Assembly: GCA_025350965.1 (NCBI GenBank)
Contig: JANXWV010000089.1
Location: forward strand, 1 to 51,854
Direction of reading: 5' to 3'
Length of the DNA stretch: 51,854 bases
From: Rhizobacter sp.
GTDB taxonomy: Bacteria > Pseudomonadota > Gammaproteobacteria > Burkholderiales > Burkholderiaceae_C
The notes under the pieces are model-generated. The model was not told where the DNA came from. It searched no databases and was given only the letters and a program-made list of their open reading frames with translations. Of the stretch, positions 34,581 through 43,862 are shown piece after piece. Each line of letters begins with the position of its first letter. The stretch's first letter is position 1. The translations under genes were made by a program, and so were the position numbers.

Positions 34581-36608
34581 ATGTTGTTTCCGAAGCATTT
34601 CGACGTGATCGTGGTTGGCGGTGGCCATGCCGGCACCGAAGCCGCGTTGGCAGCTGCGCGCATGGGCGCGGCCACGCTGCTGCTCTCGCACAACATCGAG
34701 ACCCTCGGGCAGATGAGCTGCAACCCGTCGATCGGCGGCATCGGCAAGGGCCACCTCGTCAAGGAGGTCGACGCGCTCGGTGGCGCCATGGCGCTGGCCA
34801 CCGATGAGGCCGGCATTCAGTTCCGCATTTTGAACAGCTCGAAAGGGCCCGCCGTTCGTGCCACGCGGGCGCAAGCCGACCGCGTTCTCTACAAGGCCGC
34901 CATCCGCCGCCGGCTGGAAAACCAACCGAACCTGTGGCTGTTTCAAGGTGCCTGCGACGATCTGCTGCTGCAAGGCGAGCGCGTGACGGGCGTTGTCACG
35001 CAAGTGGGCATTCGCTTTGATGCGACGACCGTGGTGTTGACCGCGGGCACCTTCCTCGACGGCAAGATCCACGTCGGCCTGCAAAACCACAGCGCCGGGC
35101 GCGCTGGCGACCCGCCTGCCGTGGCGCTGTCGGCCCGGTTGAAGGAGCTGAAGCTCCCGCAGGGGCGGCTGAAAACCGGCACGCCACCGCGCCTGGATGG
35201 CCGCAGCATCGACTTCTCGGTTCTGGTGTCGCAGCCCGGTGACGGCGTTGCGGCAGCAGACGGCACACCGGCCACCACGAAAATGCCGATCTTCAGCTTC
35301 ATGGGCAGCGCGGCTCAGCACCCGCAGCAGGTGCCCTGTTGGATCACCCACACGAACGCGCGCACGCACGAGATCATTCGCGGCGGCTTTGACCGCAGCC
35401 CCATGTTCACCGGGCTGATCGACGGCGTGGGCCCGCGCTACTGCCCGAGCATCGAAGACAAGGTCAACCGTTTCGCAGACAAAGATTCGCACCAGATCTT
35501 CCTGGAACCCGAAGGCCTGACGACGCACGAGTTCTACCCGAACGGCATTTCCACCTCTCTGCCGTTCGACGTGCAACTCGCCGCCGTGCGCAGCATGGCC
35601 GGGCTGTCCGATGTGCACATTCTTCGCCCGGGCTACGCCATCGAGTACGACTACTTCGACCCACGCGAGCTGAAAGCCAACTTCGAAACGAAGTCGATCA
35701 GCGGGCTGTTCTTCGCCGGCCAGATCAACGGTACGACCGGCTACGAAGAAGCTGCCGCACAAGGCCTGTTTGCCGGCATCAACGCGGCCCTGCAAGTGCG
35801 CGGCAATGCGCCCTGGCTGCCGCGCCGCGACCAGGCCTACGTTGGCGTGCTGGTCGACGACCTGATCACCAAAGGCGTGACCGAGCCCTACCGCATGTTC
35901 ACCAGCCGAGCCGAGTTCCGCCTGCAGCTGCGCGAAGACAACGCCGACATGCGGCTCACCGAGGCCGGCCGAGACTTGGGTTTGGTCGGCGACGAGCGCT
36001 GGGCGGCGTTCAACCGCAAACGAGACGCCGTTGCGCGCGAGATCGAACGCTTGAAGACCACCTGGGTACGGCCGGCGACGCTTCCCGACGCCGACGCCCA
36101 ACGGCTGCTCGGCGCCAGCATCGAGCACGAATACAGCCTTGCCGACCTGCTGAAGCGGCCTGAAGTTGGCTTCGACGAGGTGGCGGAGGTTGAGGCCATT
36201 GGCGCCGCTGCCCTTGCCATCTCTGCCGGCCCGCCCCAAAACATGCCTGTTTCACGTGAAACACTGCATGGCGAACTGGGTGCGACGCTGGCGGACGAGG
36301 TGATTGAACAAGCACAGGTCAGCATCAAGTACGCTGGCTACATTGACAAGCAGATTCGCGATGTGGACCGCAGCGCGCACTTCGAGGCCCTGCGACTGCC
36401 CAGCGACCTCGATTACGCCAAGGTGTTGGCCTTGTCATTCGAGGCACGCCAGAAACTCAGCAAGCACCGCCCGGAAACCTTGGGGCAAGCCTCGCGGATT
36501 TCAGGCATCACCCCCGCAGCGATTTCGTTGCTGCTGGTGCACCTGAAAAAGGGGCGGCTCAAGGGGTCCGCTGCGAGCGCGCTACGCGCCGAAGATGCTG
36601 CCGCCTGA
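34581..36608 (+). CDS. mnmG: tRNA uridine-5-carboxymethylaminomethyl modification enzyme MnmG (GidA)
   Basis: A 675-residue FAD protein that with MnmE modifies U34 of several tRNAs. The N-terminal FAD motif is [21 protein letters not shown], and [38 protein letters not shown] and [25 protein letters not shown] are signature blocks. The length is slightly above the usual 630. A perfect parS site lies within the coding sequence at 36248. Its 3' end overlaps rsmG by 14 bp, as expected for the mnmG-rsmG-parAB origin cluster. Confidence 0.98.
   Translation: MLFPKHFDVIVVGGGHAGTEAALAAARMGAATLLLSHNIETLGQMSCNPSIGGIGKGHLVKEVDALGGAMALATDEAGIQFRILNSSKGPAVRATRAQADRVLYKAAIRRRLENQPNLWLFQGACDDLLLQGERVTGVVTQVGIRFDATTVVLTAGTFLDGKIHVGLQNHSAGRAGDPPAVALSARLKELKLPQGRLKTGTPPRLDGRSIDFSVLVSQPGDGVAAADGTPATTKMPIFSFMGSAAQHPQQVPCWITHTNARTHEIIRGGFDRSPMFTGLIDGVGPRYCPSIEDKVNRFADKDSHQIFLEPEGLTTHEFYPNGISTSLPFDVQLAAVRSMAGLSDVHILRPGYAIEYDYFDPRELKANFETKSISGLFFAGQINGTTGYEEAAAQGLFAGINAALQVRGNAPWLPRRDQAYVGVLVDDLITKGVTEPYRMFTSRAEFRLQLREDNADMRLTEAGRDLGLVGDERWAAFNRKRDAVAREIERLKTTWVRPATLPDADAQRLLGASIEHEYSLADLLKRPEVGFDEVAEVEAIGAAALAISAGPPQNMPVSRETLHGELGATLADEVIEQAQVSIKYAGYIDKQIRDVDRSAHFEALRLPSDLDYAKVLALSFEARQKLSKHRPETLGQASRISGITPAAISLLLVHLKKGRLKGSAASALRAEDAAA
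36248..36263. promoter_or_regulatory. parS: parS centromere site (perfect consensus) inside mnmG
   Basis: TGTTTCACGTGAAACA is the exact 16-bp palindromic ParB-binding consensus. It is embedded in mnmG, where the codons read PVSRETLH, 1.1 kb upstream of parA. Its presence beside parA/parB marks this as an origin-proximal chromosomal region. Confidence 0.95.
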
Positions 36609-37290
36609 TACGCCCGTCGGTGCCCGTGCCGATGCGACCGCATCTGCGGGAGGGCTGCAACAGCAGCTGGAGGCTCTGGCAATACGCATTCCTCTGACCC
36701 TGGCAATGCGTGAAAGCGACTTGCTGATGCAGTACCTTGCACTGCTGCAACGCTGGAATGCGACCTACAACCTCACTGCCGTTCGTGCCCCTGCCCAGAT
36801 GCTGACATTGCACCTGGTCGACTGCCTCGCCGTCGTGCCAGCACTGCGGCGCCATGCCGGCAGTGGGCCGCAGCGCGTGCTCGACGTGGGCAGCGGTGGC
36901 GGGCTGCCCGGCGTCGTTCTCGCTGCATTGAACCCGGCCTGGGACGTGACCTGTGTGGACAGTGTTGGCAAGAAGGCGGCGTTCATTCAGCAAGCAGCCG
37001 TCGAGATGAGACTCGCGAACCTGCATTCGCACCATTCGAGGGTGGAGCAACTCAAGGTCGGCCCGTTCGACCTCGTTACGTCCCGCGCATTTGCCTCGCT
37101 GCCTGATTTCGTGACCTTGACGCGCGCGAATCTCTCACCGGGCGGCGCGTGGGTGGCCATGAAGGCCAAGCGCCCAGAGGCCGAACTGGCCGCCCTGCCT
37201 GCGAGCGTGGATGTGTTTCACGTGGAACAGCTTGATGTTCCCGAACTGGGCGCCGAACGCTGCCTGGTATGGATGAGGCCGTCTTTATAA
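36595..37290 (+). CDS. rsmG: 16S rRNA (guanine(527)-N7)-methyltransferase RsmG (GidB)
   Basis: A 231-residue SAM methyltransferase: [18 protein letters not shown], the SAM loop [34 protein letters not shown] and [15 protein letters not shown] are RsmG landmarks. The N-terminus carries about 25 extra residues before the family start. The stop codon is embedded in the presumed -10 box of parA, and a second parS-like site lies in its last 80 bp. Confidence 0.96.
   Translation: MLPPDTPVGARADATASAGGLQQQLEALAIRIPLTLAMRESDLLMQYLALLQRWNATYNLTAVRAPAQMLTLHLVDCLAVVPALRRHAGSGPQRVLDVGSGGGLPGVVLAALNPAWDVTCVDSVGKKAAFIQQAAVEMRLANLHSHHSRVEQLKVGPFDLVTSRAFASLPDFVTLTRANLSPGGAWVAMKAKRPEAELAALPASVDVFHVEQLDVPELGAERCLVWMRPSL
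37214..37229. promoter_or_regulatory. parS: parS-like site (one mismatch) inside rsmG, upstream of parA
   Basis: TGTTTCACGTGGAACA differs from the parS consensus at one base (G for A). It lies 57 bp upstream of the parA -10 box and reads VFHVEQ in RsmG. ParB binding here could place spreading ParB over the parA promoter. Confidence 0.85.
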
Positions 37291-37291
37291 T
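37286..37291 (+). promoter_or_regulatory. -10 box of the parA promoter
   Basis: TATAAT is a perfect sigma-70 -10 hexamer and includes the rsmG stop codon TAA. The -35 region (CTGGTA, 37264-37269, 16-bp spacing) is poor. The parA ATG is 63 bp downstream. Confidence 0.6.
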
Positions 37292-37353
37292 TCCCGGCTG
37301 ATCTGACGGCGCCCAGCCTGTGCGCCGCCCCAACCTGCCGACCGGTCCCACCC

Positions 37354-38124
37354 ATGGCCAGAATTTTCTGCATCGCCAACCAAAAAGGTGGTGTCGGCAA
37401 GACCACCACCACCGTCAACCTTGCCGCCGGATTGAGCCAGATCGGCAAGCGCGTACTGGTCGTCGACCTCGACCCGCAGGGCAATGCGACCATGGGGTCG
37501 GGCATCGACAAACGCGCACTCGAACTGAGCGTCTACGACGTGTTGCTGGAGAATGCCTCGGTCGCGGAAGCCCGGCAACGCAGCCCGAAAGCCGGCTACG
37601 ACGTGCTGCCCGCCAACCGAGAACTGGCGGGTGCCGAGGTCGAACTGGTCGAGCTCGAGCGCCGCGACAAGCGCCTCAAAGCGGCGCTTGTGACCGAGGC
37701 AGCCAACTACGACTTCGTGCTGATCGACTGCCCGCCTTCCCTGAGCATGCTCACCCTCAACGGCCTGTGCGCCGCCCACGGCGTGGTGGTGCCAATGCAA
37801 TGCGAGTACTTCGCGCTCGAAGGCCTGAGCGACCTGGTCAACACCATCAAGCAGGTGCACGCGAACCTGAACCCGGAGCTCGAGATCATCGGCCTGCTGC
37901 GTGTGATGTTCGACCCGCGCATCACGCTGCAGCAACAGGTCAGCGAGCAACTCAAGACGCATTTCGGGGACAAGGTGTTCAACACCGTCATCCCGCGCAA
38001 TGTGCGCCTGGCCGAAGCGCCCAGCTACGGCTTGCCAGGCGTTGTGTTCGACCCCGCCTCCAAAGGCGCCGTGGCCTTCGTCGAATTCGCCAAGGAGATG
38101 GCGCAGCGATTGGGGCGTGCGTGA
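37354..38124 (+). CDS. parA: Chromosome partitioning ATPase ParA
   Basis: A 256-residue ParA/Soj ATPase with the deviant Walker A motif KGGVGKTTT (signature Lys11, P-loop Lys16), Walker A' LVVDLDPQGNATMGSG and Walker B LIDCPPSLSMLTLNGL. It forms nucleoid-bound gradients that segregate ParB-parS complexes. It lacks the N-terminal extension of plasmid type Ia ParA, as expected for a chromosomal copy. Its stop overlaps the GTG start of a GNAT gene rather than parB, which is displaced by about 2.4 kb. Confidence 0.98.
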   Translation: MARIFCIANQKGGVGKTTTTVNLAAGLSQIGKRVLVVDLDPQGNATMGSGIDKRALELSVYDVLLENASVAEARQRSPKAGYDVLPANRELAGAEVELVELERRDKRLKAALVTEAANYDFVLIDCPPSLSMLTLNGLCAAHGVVVPMQCEYFALEGLSDLVNTIKQVHANLNPELEIIGLLRVMFDPRITLQQQVSEQLKTHFGDKVFNTVIPRNVRLAEAPSYGLPGVVFDPASKGAVAFVEFAKEMAQRLGRA

Positions 38125-38897
38125 ACCCCGCGTTCAGCGCCACGCTGCTGTCGCGCGTCGAAGATGCCGGCTTGAATGCGAGTGCCCCGCCGCAACAGCG
38201 CTGGGTCGATGGCTGGCTGGTTCGCTTCTCGGCCGGCAAGGCCAAGCGCGCACGCTGCGTCAATGCGGTCGCCGCTGGCCGCATGCCCGTGTCAGAGCGG
38301 CTGGCCGCATGCGAACAGGTCTACGCCGACGCGGGGCTGCCAATGATCGTGCGCATCACGCCGTTCACATTGCCGTCGGGCCTCGACGAGGAACTAGTCG
38401 CCCAAGGCTTTCAGCGCTTCGATGACACGCGCGTCATGGTGCGCGCCGACTTGGGCACAGCCGCCGCCCTGGCATTGCCTGCCGGCGCAACCTTGCTTTC
38501 CGTCGGTCTCGACGCGTTCGCACAAACGGTGGGCACGTTTCGCGGCTCGCCCCTCGCACAACGGCAGGCCCACGCCGAACGGTTGTTGAATGCACCGGTG
38601 CCGTTCAGTGCGTTTGAGTTGCGGATCGACGGCCAACCCGCAAGTTGTGGGCAGATGGCGGCGGAAGGTGGTTTGGTCGGCCTCTACGACGTTTTCACCG
38701 AACCAGCGTTCCGAGGTCAGGGGCTGGCTCGCGTGCTGTGCAGCCAGCTTCTCGCGCAAGCCAGGGCCGGCGGTGCGCAGCATTCGTATCTGCAGGTGGA
38801 AGGCGACAACCACGCCGCACGCTCGGTCTATCACCGGCTCGGCTTCACCGACGGGTACGCTTACCACTACCGCGCCCGCGACCCCGCCGCCGCCTGA
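38121..38897 (+). CDS. GNAT-family acetyltransferase coupled to parA
   Basis: A 258-residue protein starting at GTG within the parA stop (GTGA). The N-terminal half has RWVDGWLVRFSAGKAKRARCVNA, a motif of two-domain GNAT proteins. The C-terminal half has the acetyl-CoA site VFTEPAFRGQGLARVLCSQLLAQARAGGAQHSYLQVEGDNHAARSVYHRLGF. Close translational coupling to parA is notable, though the substrate is unknown. Confidence 0.87.
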   Translation: MNPAFSATLLSRVEDAGLNASAPPQQRWVDGWLVRFSAGKAKRARCVNAVAAGRMPVSERLAACEQVYADAGLPMIVRITPFTLPSGLDEELVAQGFQRFDDTRVMVRADLGTAAALALPAGATLLSVGLDAFAQTVGTFRGSPLAQRQAHAERLLNAPVPFSAFELRIDGQPASCGQMAAEGGLVGLYDVFTEPAFRGQGLARVLCSQLLAQARAGGAQHSYLQVEGDNHAARSVYHRLGFTDGYAYHYRARDPAAA

Positions 38898-38916
38898 CCG
38901 CGCCGCGGCCCGTGCG

Positions 38917-39858
38917 CTACAGGCCCAGGCCTTCGTCGAGCCCGAGGTGCACGTTCATCGACTGCACCGCCGCCCCGCTCGCGCCCTTGCCCAGGTTGTC
39001 GAGCCGAGCCATCAGCAGCACTTGGGTGTCGCTGGCAAAGACGAAAATGTCGACGCGGTTGGTGTCGTTGCATGCTTGAACGTCGAAGAAACCGTCGCCC
39101 AGCGCCGCCGTATCGCGCAGTGGCATCACCCGAACGAAGCGCTCACCGGCATAGCGTGCTGCGAAGGCCGCATGCACCGATTCTGCCGATGCACCCGCAC
39201 AAAGCTGCTCAAGATGTAAGGGCACGCTTACCGTCAAACCCTTGTAGAAATTACCGACAATGGGCATGAAGACCGGCTGACCTTGCAGCCCGGTGTGGGT
39301 TCCCATCTCGGGTAAATGCTTGTGATGAAGGGACAGCGCGTAAGGCCGAGGCGCGTTCAAACGCGCGTCGCCGCCGGCCTGGTACTGCTCGATCATCTTC
39401 TTGCCGCCGCCGGAAAATCCGGTGATCGACGTCGCCGATACCAGTGCGTCGGCCAGCACCAAGCCCGCATCGACCAACGGGCGCAGCAGCAGAATGAACG
39501 CCGACGCGTGGCAGCCGGGGTTGGAAATGCGCTTGCTGGCGCGGATCAACTCACGTTGCCCCGGCGCCAGTTCTGGCAACCCGAAGGCCCATCCCGCCGC
39601 CGTGCGGTGCGCGGAACTGGCGTCGATCAGGCACGTGTTCGGGTTGCTGACCAGCGCGGCAGCGTCACGGGCCGCCGCGTCGGGCAAGCACAGGAACGCC
39701 ACATCGGCGGCGTTGAGCAGCCGCGCACGCTCAGCCGGGTCCTTGCGCTTGTCGGCATCGATGCGCAGAACCTCGATGTCGCCGCGCTGGGCGAGATACT
39801 CATGGATGCGCAGGCCGGTCGTGCCTTCCTGGCCGTCCACGAACGCGTGGTATGTCAT
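38917..39858 (-). CDS. argC: N-acetyl-gamma-glutamyl-phosphate reductase, type 2
   Basis: A 313-residue Arg[18 protein letters not shown] is the NADP loop, [17 protein letters not shown] the phosphate-site motif, and [17 protein letters not shown] contains the catalytic Cys116. It performs the third step of arginine synthesis. The short length and sequence style place it in the type 2 group. The ATG at 39858 is preferred over one six codons earlier. It is the only leftward gene in the mnmG-to-parB block. Confidence 0.95.
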   Translation of the reverse strand: MTYHAFVDGQEGTTGLRIHEYLAQRGDIEVLRIDADKRKDPAERARLLNAADVAFLCLPDAAARDAAALVSNPNTCLIDASSAHRTAAGWAFGLPELAPGQRELIRASKRISNPGCHASAFILLLRPLVDAGLVLADALVSATSITGFSGGGKKMIEQYQAGGDARLNAPRPYALSLHHKHLPEMGTHTGLQGQPVFMPIVGNFYKGLTVSVPLHLEQLCAGASAESVHAAFAARYAGERFVRVMPLRDTAALGDGFFDVQACNDTNRVDIFVFASDTQVLLMARLDNLGKGASGAAVQSMNVHLGLDEGLGL

Positions 39859-39914
39859 GTGGCAACCCCGATTCAAAACGCCGGTGCGTCAGAACATAGA
39901 GGATAAACCAGTAC

Positions 39915-40538
39915 ATGCCGGCCCTTGGTGACGCGCGCCCGCCAACCCCCACCCGAACGCTGCTGCTGCCGGGTTGGTTGAACTCCGACGCCATGCACTG
40001 GCAAAGCCGCTGGGAGGTGTTGCACGCATGCGAGCGAGTGCAGCAGGCCGACTGGCAATGGCCAAGGCGCGGCGACTGGATGACGCGGCTCGACGACGTG
40101 CTGCTCGCAAGCACCAGACCGGCCGTGCTCGTCGCCCACAGCCTCGGCTGCCATCTCGTGGCTTCGTGGGCGGCTCACTCGCAGCACACCGGGCGGGTGT
40201 GCGCAGCGCTGCTCGTGGCACCGCCCGACACCGAACGCGATGACATGCCGCCGAACCTGTTCAACTGGCGCCCCATCGCGCGCCAGCGGCTGCCGTTCGA
40301 GAGCCTGGTCGTCAGCAGCACCGACGATCCGTATTGCGGCCCGGACCGCAGCGCGCGAATGGCGTCGGACTGGGGCAGCCGGGTCGTGACCCTGGGCTCG
40401 CATGGCCACATCAACGGCGCATCGGGTCTGGGCGACTGGCCCGAAGGCTGGGCGCTCTTGCAACAGATGACGCAAGGGATGACGCATGGCCTGAGCCCAA
40501 GCCAGGCCGACCCCACGCACGGCGGGCAGCTGCGCTGA
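39915..40538 (+). CDS. RBBP9/YdeN-type serine hydrolase
   Basis: A 207-residue small alpha/beta hydrolase: TLLLPGWLNSDAMHWQSRWE at the start, nucleophile in LVAHSLGCHLVASW, Asp in VVSSTDDPYCG, and His in GSHGHINGASGLGDWPEGW. All three catalytic positions are present. Natural substrate unknown. It lies 18 bp before parB in the same direction, so it may be co-transcribed with it. Confidence 0.92.
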   Translation: MPALGDARPPTPTRTLLLPGWLNSDAMHWQSRWEVLHACERVQQADWQWPRRGDWMTRLDDVLLASTRPAVLVAHSLGCHLVASWAAHSQHTGRVCAALLVAPPDTERDDMPPNLFNWRPIARQRLPFESLVVSSTDDPYCGPDRSARMASDWGSRVVTLGSHGHINGASGLGDWPEGWALLQQMTQGMTHGLSPSQADPTHGGQLR

Positions 40539-40556
40539 ATCACCGAGAATCTGCGC

Positions 40557-41465
40557 ATGGTCACCAAGAAACCCAAAGGCCTCGGCCTCGGCCTCGAAGC
40601 ACTGCTCGGGCCACGCGTCAAGGAGGCCGGCGATGCGCCTCCTGCGCCGCCGCCGGGCGCGCCGAACAGCCTGAAGCTCGCACAACTCCAGCCCGGCAAG
40701 TACCAACCGCGCACGCGCATGGACGAAGGCTCGTTGTACGAACTGGCCGAGAGCATCAAGGCTCAGGGTGTGATGCAGCCAGTGCTGGTGCGCGCGGTCG
40801 GGCCCGACCGCTACGAGATCATCGCGGGCGAGCGCCGCGTGCGCGCCGCGCGCCTGGCGGGCCTCGACGACATTCCGGTGCTCGTGCGCGACGTGCCCGA
40901 CGAGGCTGCCGCCGCCATGGCGTTGATCGAGAACATCCAGCGCGAGGACCTGAACCCGCTCGAAGAAGCGCAAGGCATCAAGCGTCTCGTCGATGAGTTC
41001 GGCCTGACCCACGAGCAAGCCGCGCAAGCGGTCGGTCGCTCGCGCAGTGCCGCGAGCAACCTGCTGCGCCTGCTGAACCTCACCGAGCCCGTGCAGCAGT
41101 TGCTGATGGCCGGCGACATCGACATGGGCCACGCGCGCGCGCTGCTGCCGCTGGAAGGCGCGCAGCAGATCCTCCACGCCACCGAGATCGTCGCGAAGAA
41201 GCTCAGCGTGCGCGAGGCCGAAAAGCTTGTCGCGCGGGCGAGCGCCAGCAGCGGCCGGCAAACGCCATTGCTGCGCACCCGGCACGACAAGCCGCGCGAC
41301 CTGCAGCGCATTGAACAGGAACTGTCGGACACGCTGACAGCCTCGGTCGAGATCCGTGTAAAAAAGCGCACCCGGCATGGCGAGCAAGGCGAAGTCGCCA
41401 TCGCATTCGGCTCGCTCGATGAGTTGAACGGCCTGCTTCAAAAGCTCGGGCTTCCTGCACGCTGA
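40557..41465 (+). CDS. parB: Chromosome partitioning protein ParB
   Basis: A 302-residue ParB/Spo0J. The N-terminal KKPKGLGLGLEALLG is the ParA-interaction tip. LAQLQPGKYQPRTRMDEGSLYELAESIKAQG and IIAGERRVRAARLAGL form the CTPase/arginine-patch domain. The helix-turn-helix is LTHEQAAQAVGRSRSAASNLLRLL, and the C-terminal dimer domain ends the protein. It binds parS and clamps DNA using CTP. The predicted binding sites are the two parS sequences in this window. Confidence 0.98.
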   Translation: MVTKKPKGLGLGLEALLGPRVKEAGDAPPAPPPGAPNSLKLAQLQPGKYQPRTRMDEGSLYELAESIKAQGVMQPVLVRAVGPDRYEIIAGERRVRAARLAGLDDIPVLVRDVPDEAAAAMALIENIQREDLNPLEEAQGIKRLVDEFGLTHEQAAQAVGRSRSAASNLLRLLNLTEPVQQLLMAGDIDMGHARALLPLEGAQQILHATEIVAKKLSVREAEKLVARASASSGRQTPLLRTRHDKPRDLQRIEQELSDTLTASVEIRVKKRTRHGEQGEVAIAFGSLDELNGLLQKLGLPAR

Positions 41466-41611
41466 AGCACCTGCAGCGCATGGCCGCCGCACTTCCGTGT
41501 CAAACCGCCGAAACAACTGGCGCACACCCGCACACGCGGTATTGCAGCGCAAGGAACTTTGCGCGAGCCTGTGTGCTCATTCACTGACGACGTGGTCAAC
41601 TCAATCGACTG

Positions 41612-41628
41612 CGGCACGTTGTTTGCTA
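41612..41628 (+). promoter_or_regulatory. Sigma-54 promoter of the prkA-yeaH-spoVR operon
   Basis: CGGCACG..TTTGCTA: GG (41613-41614) and GC (41625-41626) are exactly 10 bp apart, with consensus-like GGCACG and TTTGCTA; only the T before GG is C. A second, weaker GG-N10-GC match lies at 41638-41651. E. coli yeaGH is known to be sigma-54 dependent, which supports this. The predicted start is near 41638, some 218 nt before the ATG. Confidence 0.65.
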
Positions 41629-41744
41629 AACAAGGTTGGCCGAAGCCGCGCAAGCAAGGCAATGAACACGGGTCTATTCTCGCCAGCGTCGGCAGCAGAA
41701 CTGAACGACGCTTGACGCACTGAAAACGCTGATGAACGGAAAGC

Positions 41745-41774
41745 TCTGATGGCGCCCCACCGGGTGCCATCAGA
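41745..41774 (+). ncRNA. Stable 13-bp stem-loop in the prkA leader
   Basis: TCTGATGGCGCCC and GGGTGCCATCAGA pair over 13 bp (one G-U) around a CACC tetraloop. No U-run follows, so it is not a normal terminator. It would lie in the transcribed leader of prkA and is a candidate for mRNA stability or translational control. The feature type is used for an RNA structure, not a proven RNA gene. Confidence 0.5.
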
Positions 41775-41782
41775 ACTTCCCC

Positions 41783-41836
41783 AGACGTCGAGGGAAAGGC
41801 AACCGCCTTCACCCAAGGCACTCGCCCCCGACGTCT
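41783..41836 (+). promoter_or_regulatory. Second inverted repeat in the prkA leader
   Basis: AGACGTCG-A-GGG (41783-41794) pairs with CCC-C-CGACGTCT (41825-41836), 12 positions with one mismatch, enclosing about 30 nt. The 3' arm ends 8 nt before the AAGGAGA ribosome site of prkA, so pairing could affect translation. Confidence 0.5.
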
Positions 41837-41855
41837 CCTGCCCAAGGAGATCAGC

Positions 41856-43778
41856 ATGGACGTGATCAGCAATTTCGCCGCGCGCTTCGAGCGCAGCCGC
41901 GAAGAAGAACTCTCGATCGAGGAGTACCTCGCCGAGTGCAAACGCAACCCGGTTGCGTATGCCACCGCCGCCGAGCGCATGCTCCAGGCCATCGGTGAGC
42001 CGAAGATGGTCGACACCCGCAACGACCCGCGTTTGTCGCGCATCTTCGCGAACAAGCTGATCAAGATCTACCCCGCCTTCGCCGAGTTCTACGGCATGGA
42101 AGACGCCATCGAGCAGGTGGTCTCGTACTTCCGCCACGCGGCGCAAGGGCTGGAAGAAAAGAAGCAGATCCTGTACTTGCTCGGGCCCGTTGGGGGCGGC
42201 AAGAGTTCCATCGCCGAGCGCCTGAAGCAGTTGATGGAGCACGTGCCGTTCTATGCGATCAAGGGGTCGCCGGTGAACGAGTCGCCGCTCGGTTTGTTCG
42301 ACGTGGCCGAGGACGGGCCGCTGCTGGAAAAGGAATACGGCATTCCGCGCCGCTACCTCAACCGCATCATGAGCCCGTGGGCCGTGAAGCGGCTCGAAGA
42401 GTTCGGGGGCGACATCCGCCAATTCAAGATCGTGAAACGCCTTCCAAGCGTGCTCAAGCAGGTCGGCGTGGCCAAGACCGAGCCGGGCGACGAGAACAAC
42501 CAGGACATCTCGGCGCTCGTCGGCAAGGTCGACATCCGCAAGCTCGAAACCTTCGCACAGGACGACCCGGACGCGTACAGCTTCTCCGGCGGCCTGTGCC
42601 TGGCCAACCAGGGCCTGCTCGAATTCGTCGAGATGTTCAAGGCGCCGATCAAGGTACTGCACCCGTTGCTCACCGCCACGCAGGAGGGCAACTTCAAGGG
42701 CACCGAAGGCTTCGGTGCCATCCCGTTCGACGGCATCGTGCTCGCTCACAGCAACGAGAGCGAGTGGAAGACCTTCCGCAACAACAAGAACAACGAGGCC
42801 TTCCTCGACCGCATCTACATCGTCAAGGTGCCGTACTGCCTGCGTGTCAGTGAAGAGATCAAGATCTACGAGAAGCTGCTGCGCACGTCGTCGCTCGTGG
42901 ACGCCAAGTGCGCGCCCGGCACGTTGAAGATGATGAGCCAGTTCGCGATGCTCACGCGCCTGAAGGAGCCCGAGAACTCGTCGCTCTACTCGAAGATGCA
43001 GATCTACGACGGCGACAACCTGAAAGACACCGACCCGCGCGCCAAGAGCTACCAGGAGTACCGCGACTACGCCGGTGTCGACGAGGGCATGAGCGGTGTG
43101 TCCACACGCTTCGCGTTCAAGATCCTGTCGAAGGTCTTCAACTTCGACAGTGCCGAAGTGGCCGCCAACCCGGTACACCTGATGTACGTGCTCGAGCAGC
43201 AGATCGAGCGCGAGCAGTTCCCGGCCGAGACCGAGCAGAAGTACCTCGGCTTCATCAAGGAGCACCTGTCGGCGCGCTATGCAGAGTTCATTGGCAAGGA
43301 GATCCAGACCGCGTACCTCGAGAGCTACAGCGAATACGGCCAGAACATCTTCGACCGCTACGTGACCTATGCCGACTACTGGATCCAGGACCAGGAGTAC
43401 CGCGACACCGACACCGGTGAAGTGTTCGACCGCGCGTCGCTGAATGCAGAGTTGGAGAAGATCGAGAAGCCGGCAGGCATCAGCAACCCAAAGGACTTCC
43501 GCAACGAGATCGTCAACTTCGTGCTGCGCGCACGCGCCAACAACGCCGGCAACAACCCGGTTTGGTCGAGCTACGAGAAGCTGCGCACGGTGATCGAGAA
43601 GAAGATGTTCTCGAACACCGAAGAGTTGCTGCCGGTCATCAGCTTCAACGCCAAGGCAAGTGCCGACGAAGCCAAGAAGCACGAGAACTTCGTGAACCGC
43701 ATGGTCGACAAGGGCTACACCGCCAAGCAGGTGCGCTTGCTGTGCGAGTGGTATTTGCGGGTGCGCAAAAGCAGCTGA
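41856..43778 (+). CDS. prkA: PrkA-type serine protein kinase / AAA+ protein (YeaG)
   Basis: A 640-residue protein: an AAA+ module with Walker A LGPVGGGKSSIAERL near residues 110-117, and a C-terminal kinase-like domain. DVISNFAARFERSREEELSIEEYLAECKRNP is the conserved N-terminus. YeaG/PrkA proteins act in nutrient and nitrogen stress; kinase activity is reported for relatives, while some may be AAA+ proteases. AAGGAGA is 6 nt before the ATG. First gene of the conserved prkA-yeaH-spoVR set. Confidence 0.97.
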   Translation: MDVISNFAARFERSREEELSIEEYLAECKRNPVAYATAAERMLQAIGEPKMVDTRNDPRLSRIFANKLIKIYPAFAEFYGMEDAIEQVVSYFRHAAQGLEEKKQILYLLGPVGGGKSSIAERLKQLMEHVPFYAIKGSPVNESPLGLFDVAEDGPLLEKEYGIPRRYLNRIMSPWAVKRLEEFGGDIRQFKIVKRLPSVLKQVGVAKTEPGDENNQDISALVGKVDIRKLETFAQDDPDAYSFSGGLCLANQGLLEFVEMFKAPIKVLHPLLTATQEGNFKGTEGFGAIPFDGIVLAHSNESEWKTFRNNKNNEAFLDRIYIVKVPYCLRVSEEIKIYEKLLRTSSLVDAKCAPGTLKMMSQFAMLTRLKEPENSSLYSKMQIYDGDNLKDTDPRAKSYQEYRDYAGVDEGMSGVSTRFAFKILSKVFNFDSAEVAANPVHLMYVLEQQIEREQFPAETEQKYLGFIKEHLSARYAEFIGKEIQTAYLESYSEYGQNIFDRYVTYADYWIQDQEYRDTDTGEVFDRASLNAELEKIEKPAGISNPKDFRNEIVNFVLRARANNAGNNPVWSSYEKLRTVIEKKMFSNTEELLPVISFNAKASADEAKKHENFVNRMVDKGYTAKQVRLLCEWYLRVRKSS

Positions 43779-43862
43779 TGCCATGACAACCCCTCGTCCA
43801 ATGCATACATCGGCCGGCCCCCCGAGGGTGCGCTCGGCCCGCATCACCGCAAGGTAAGGTAC

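Larger units (their letters stand above)
41466..41855. other. 390-bp intergenic region with promoter and leader of the prkA operon
   Basis: No protein gene is visible here. The right two thirds is taken up by a sigma-54-like promoter and a predicted leader of about 218 nt with two stem-loops, described separately. The left part, after parB, shows no clear intrinsic terminator. Confidence 0.6.

Noticed and set aside
41638..41651. Second GG-N10-GC sigma-54-like match before prkA
   Set aside because: It has the spacing but poor -24 and -12 flanks; the match at 41612-41628 is much closer to consensus.
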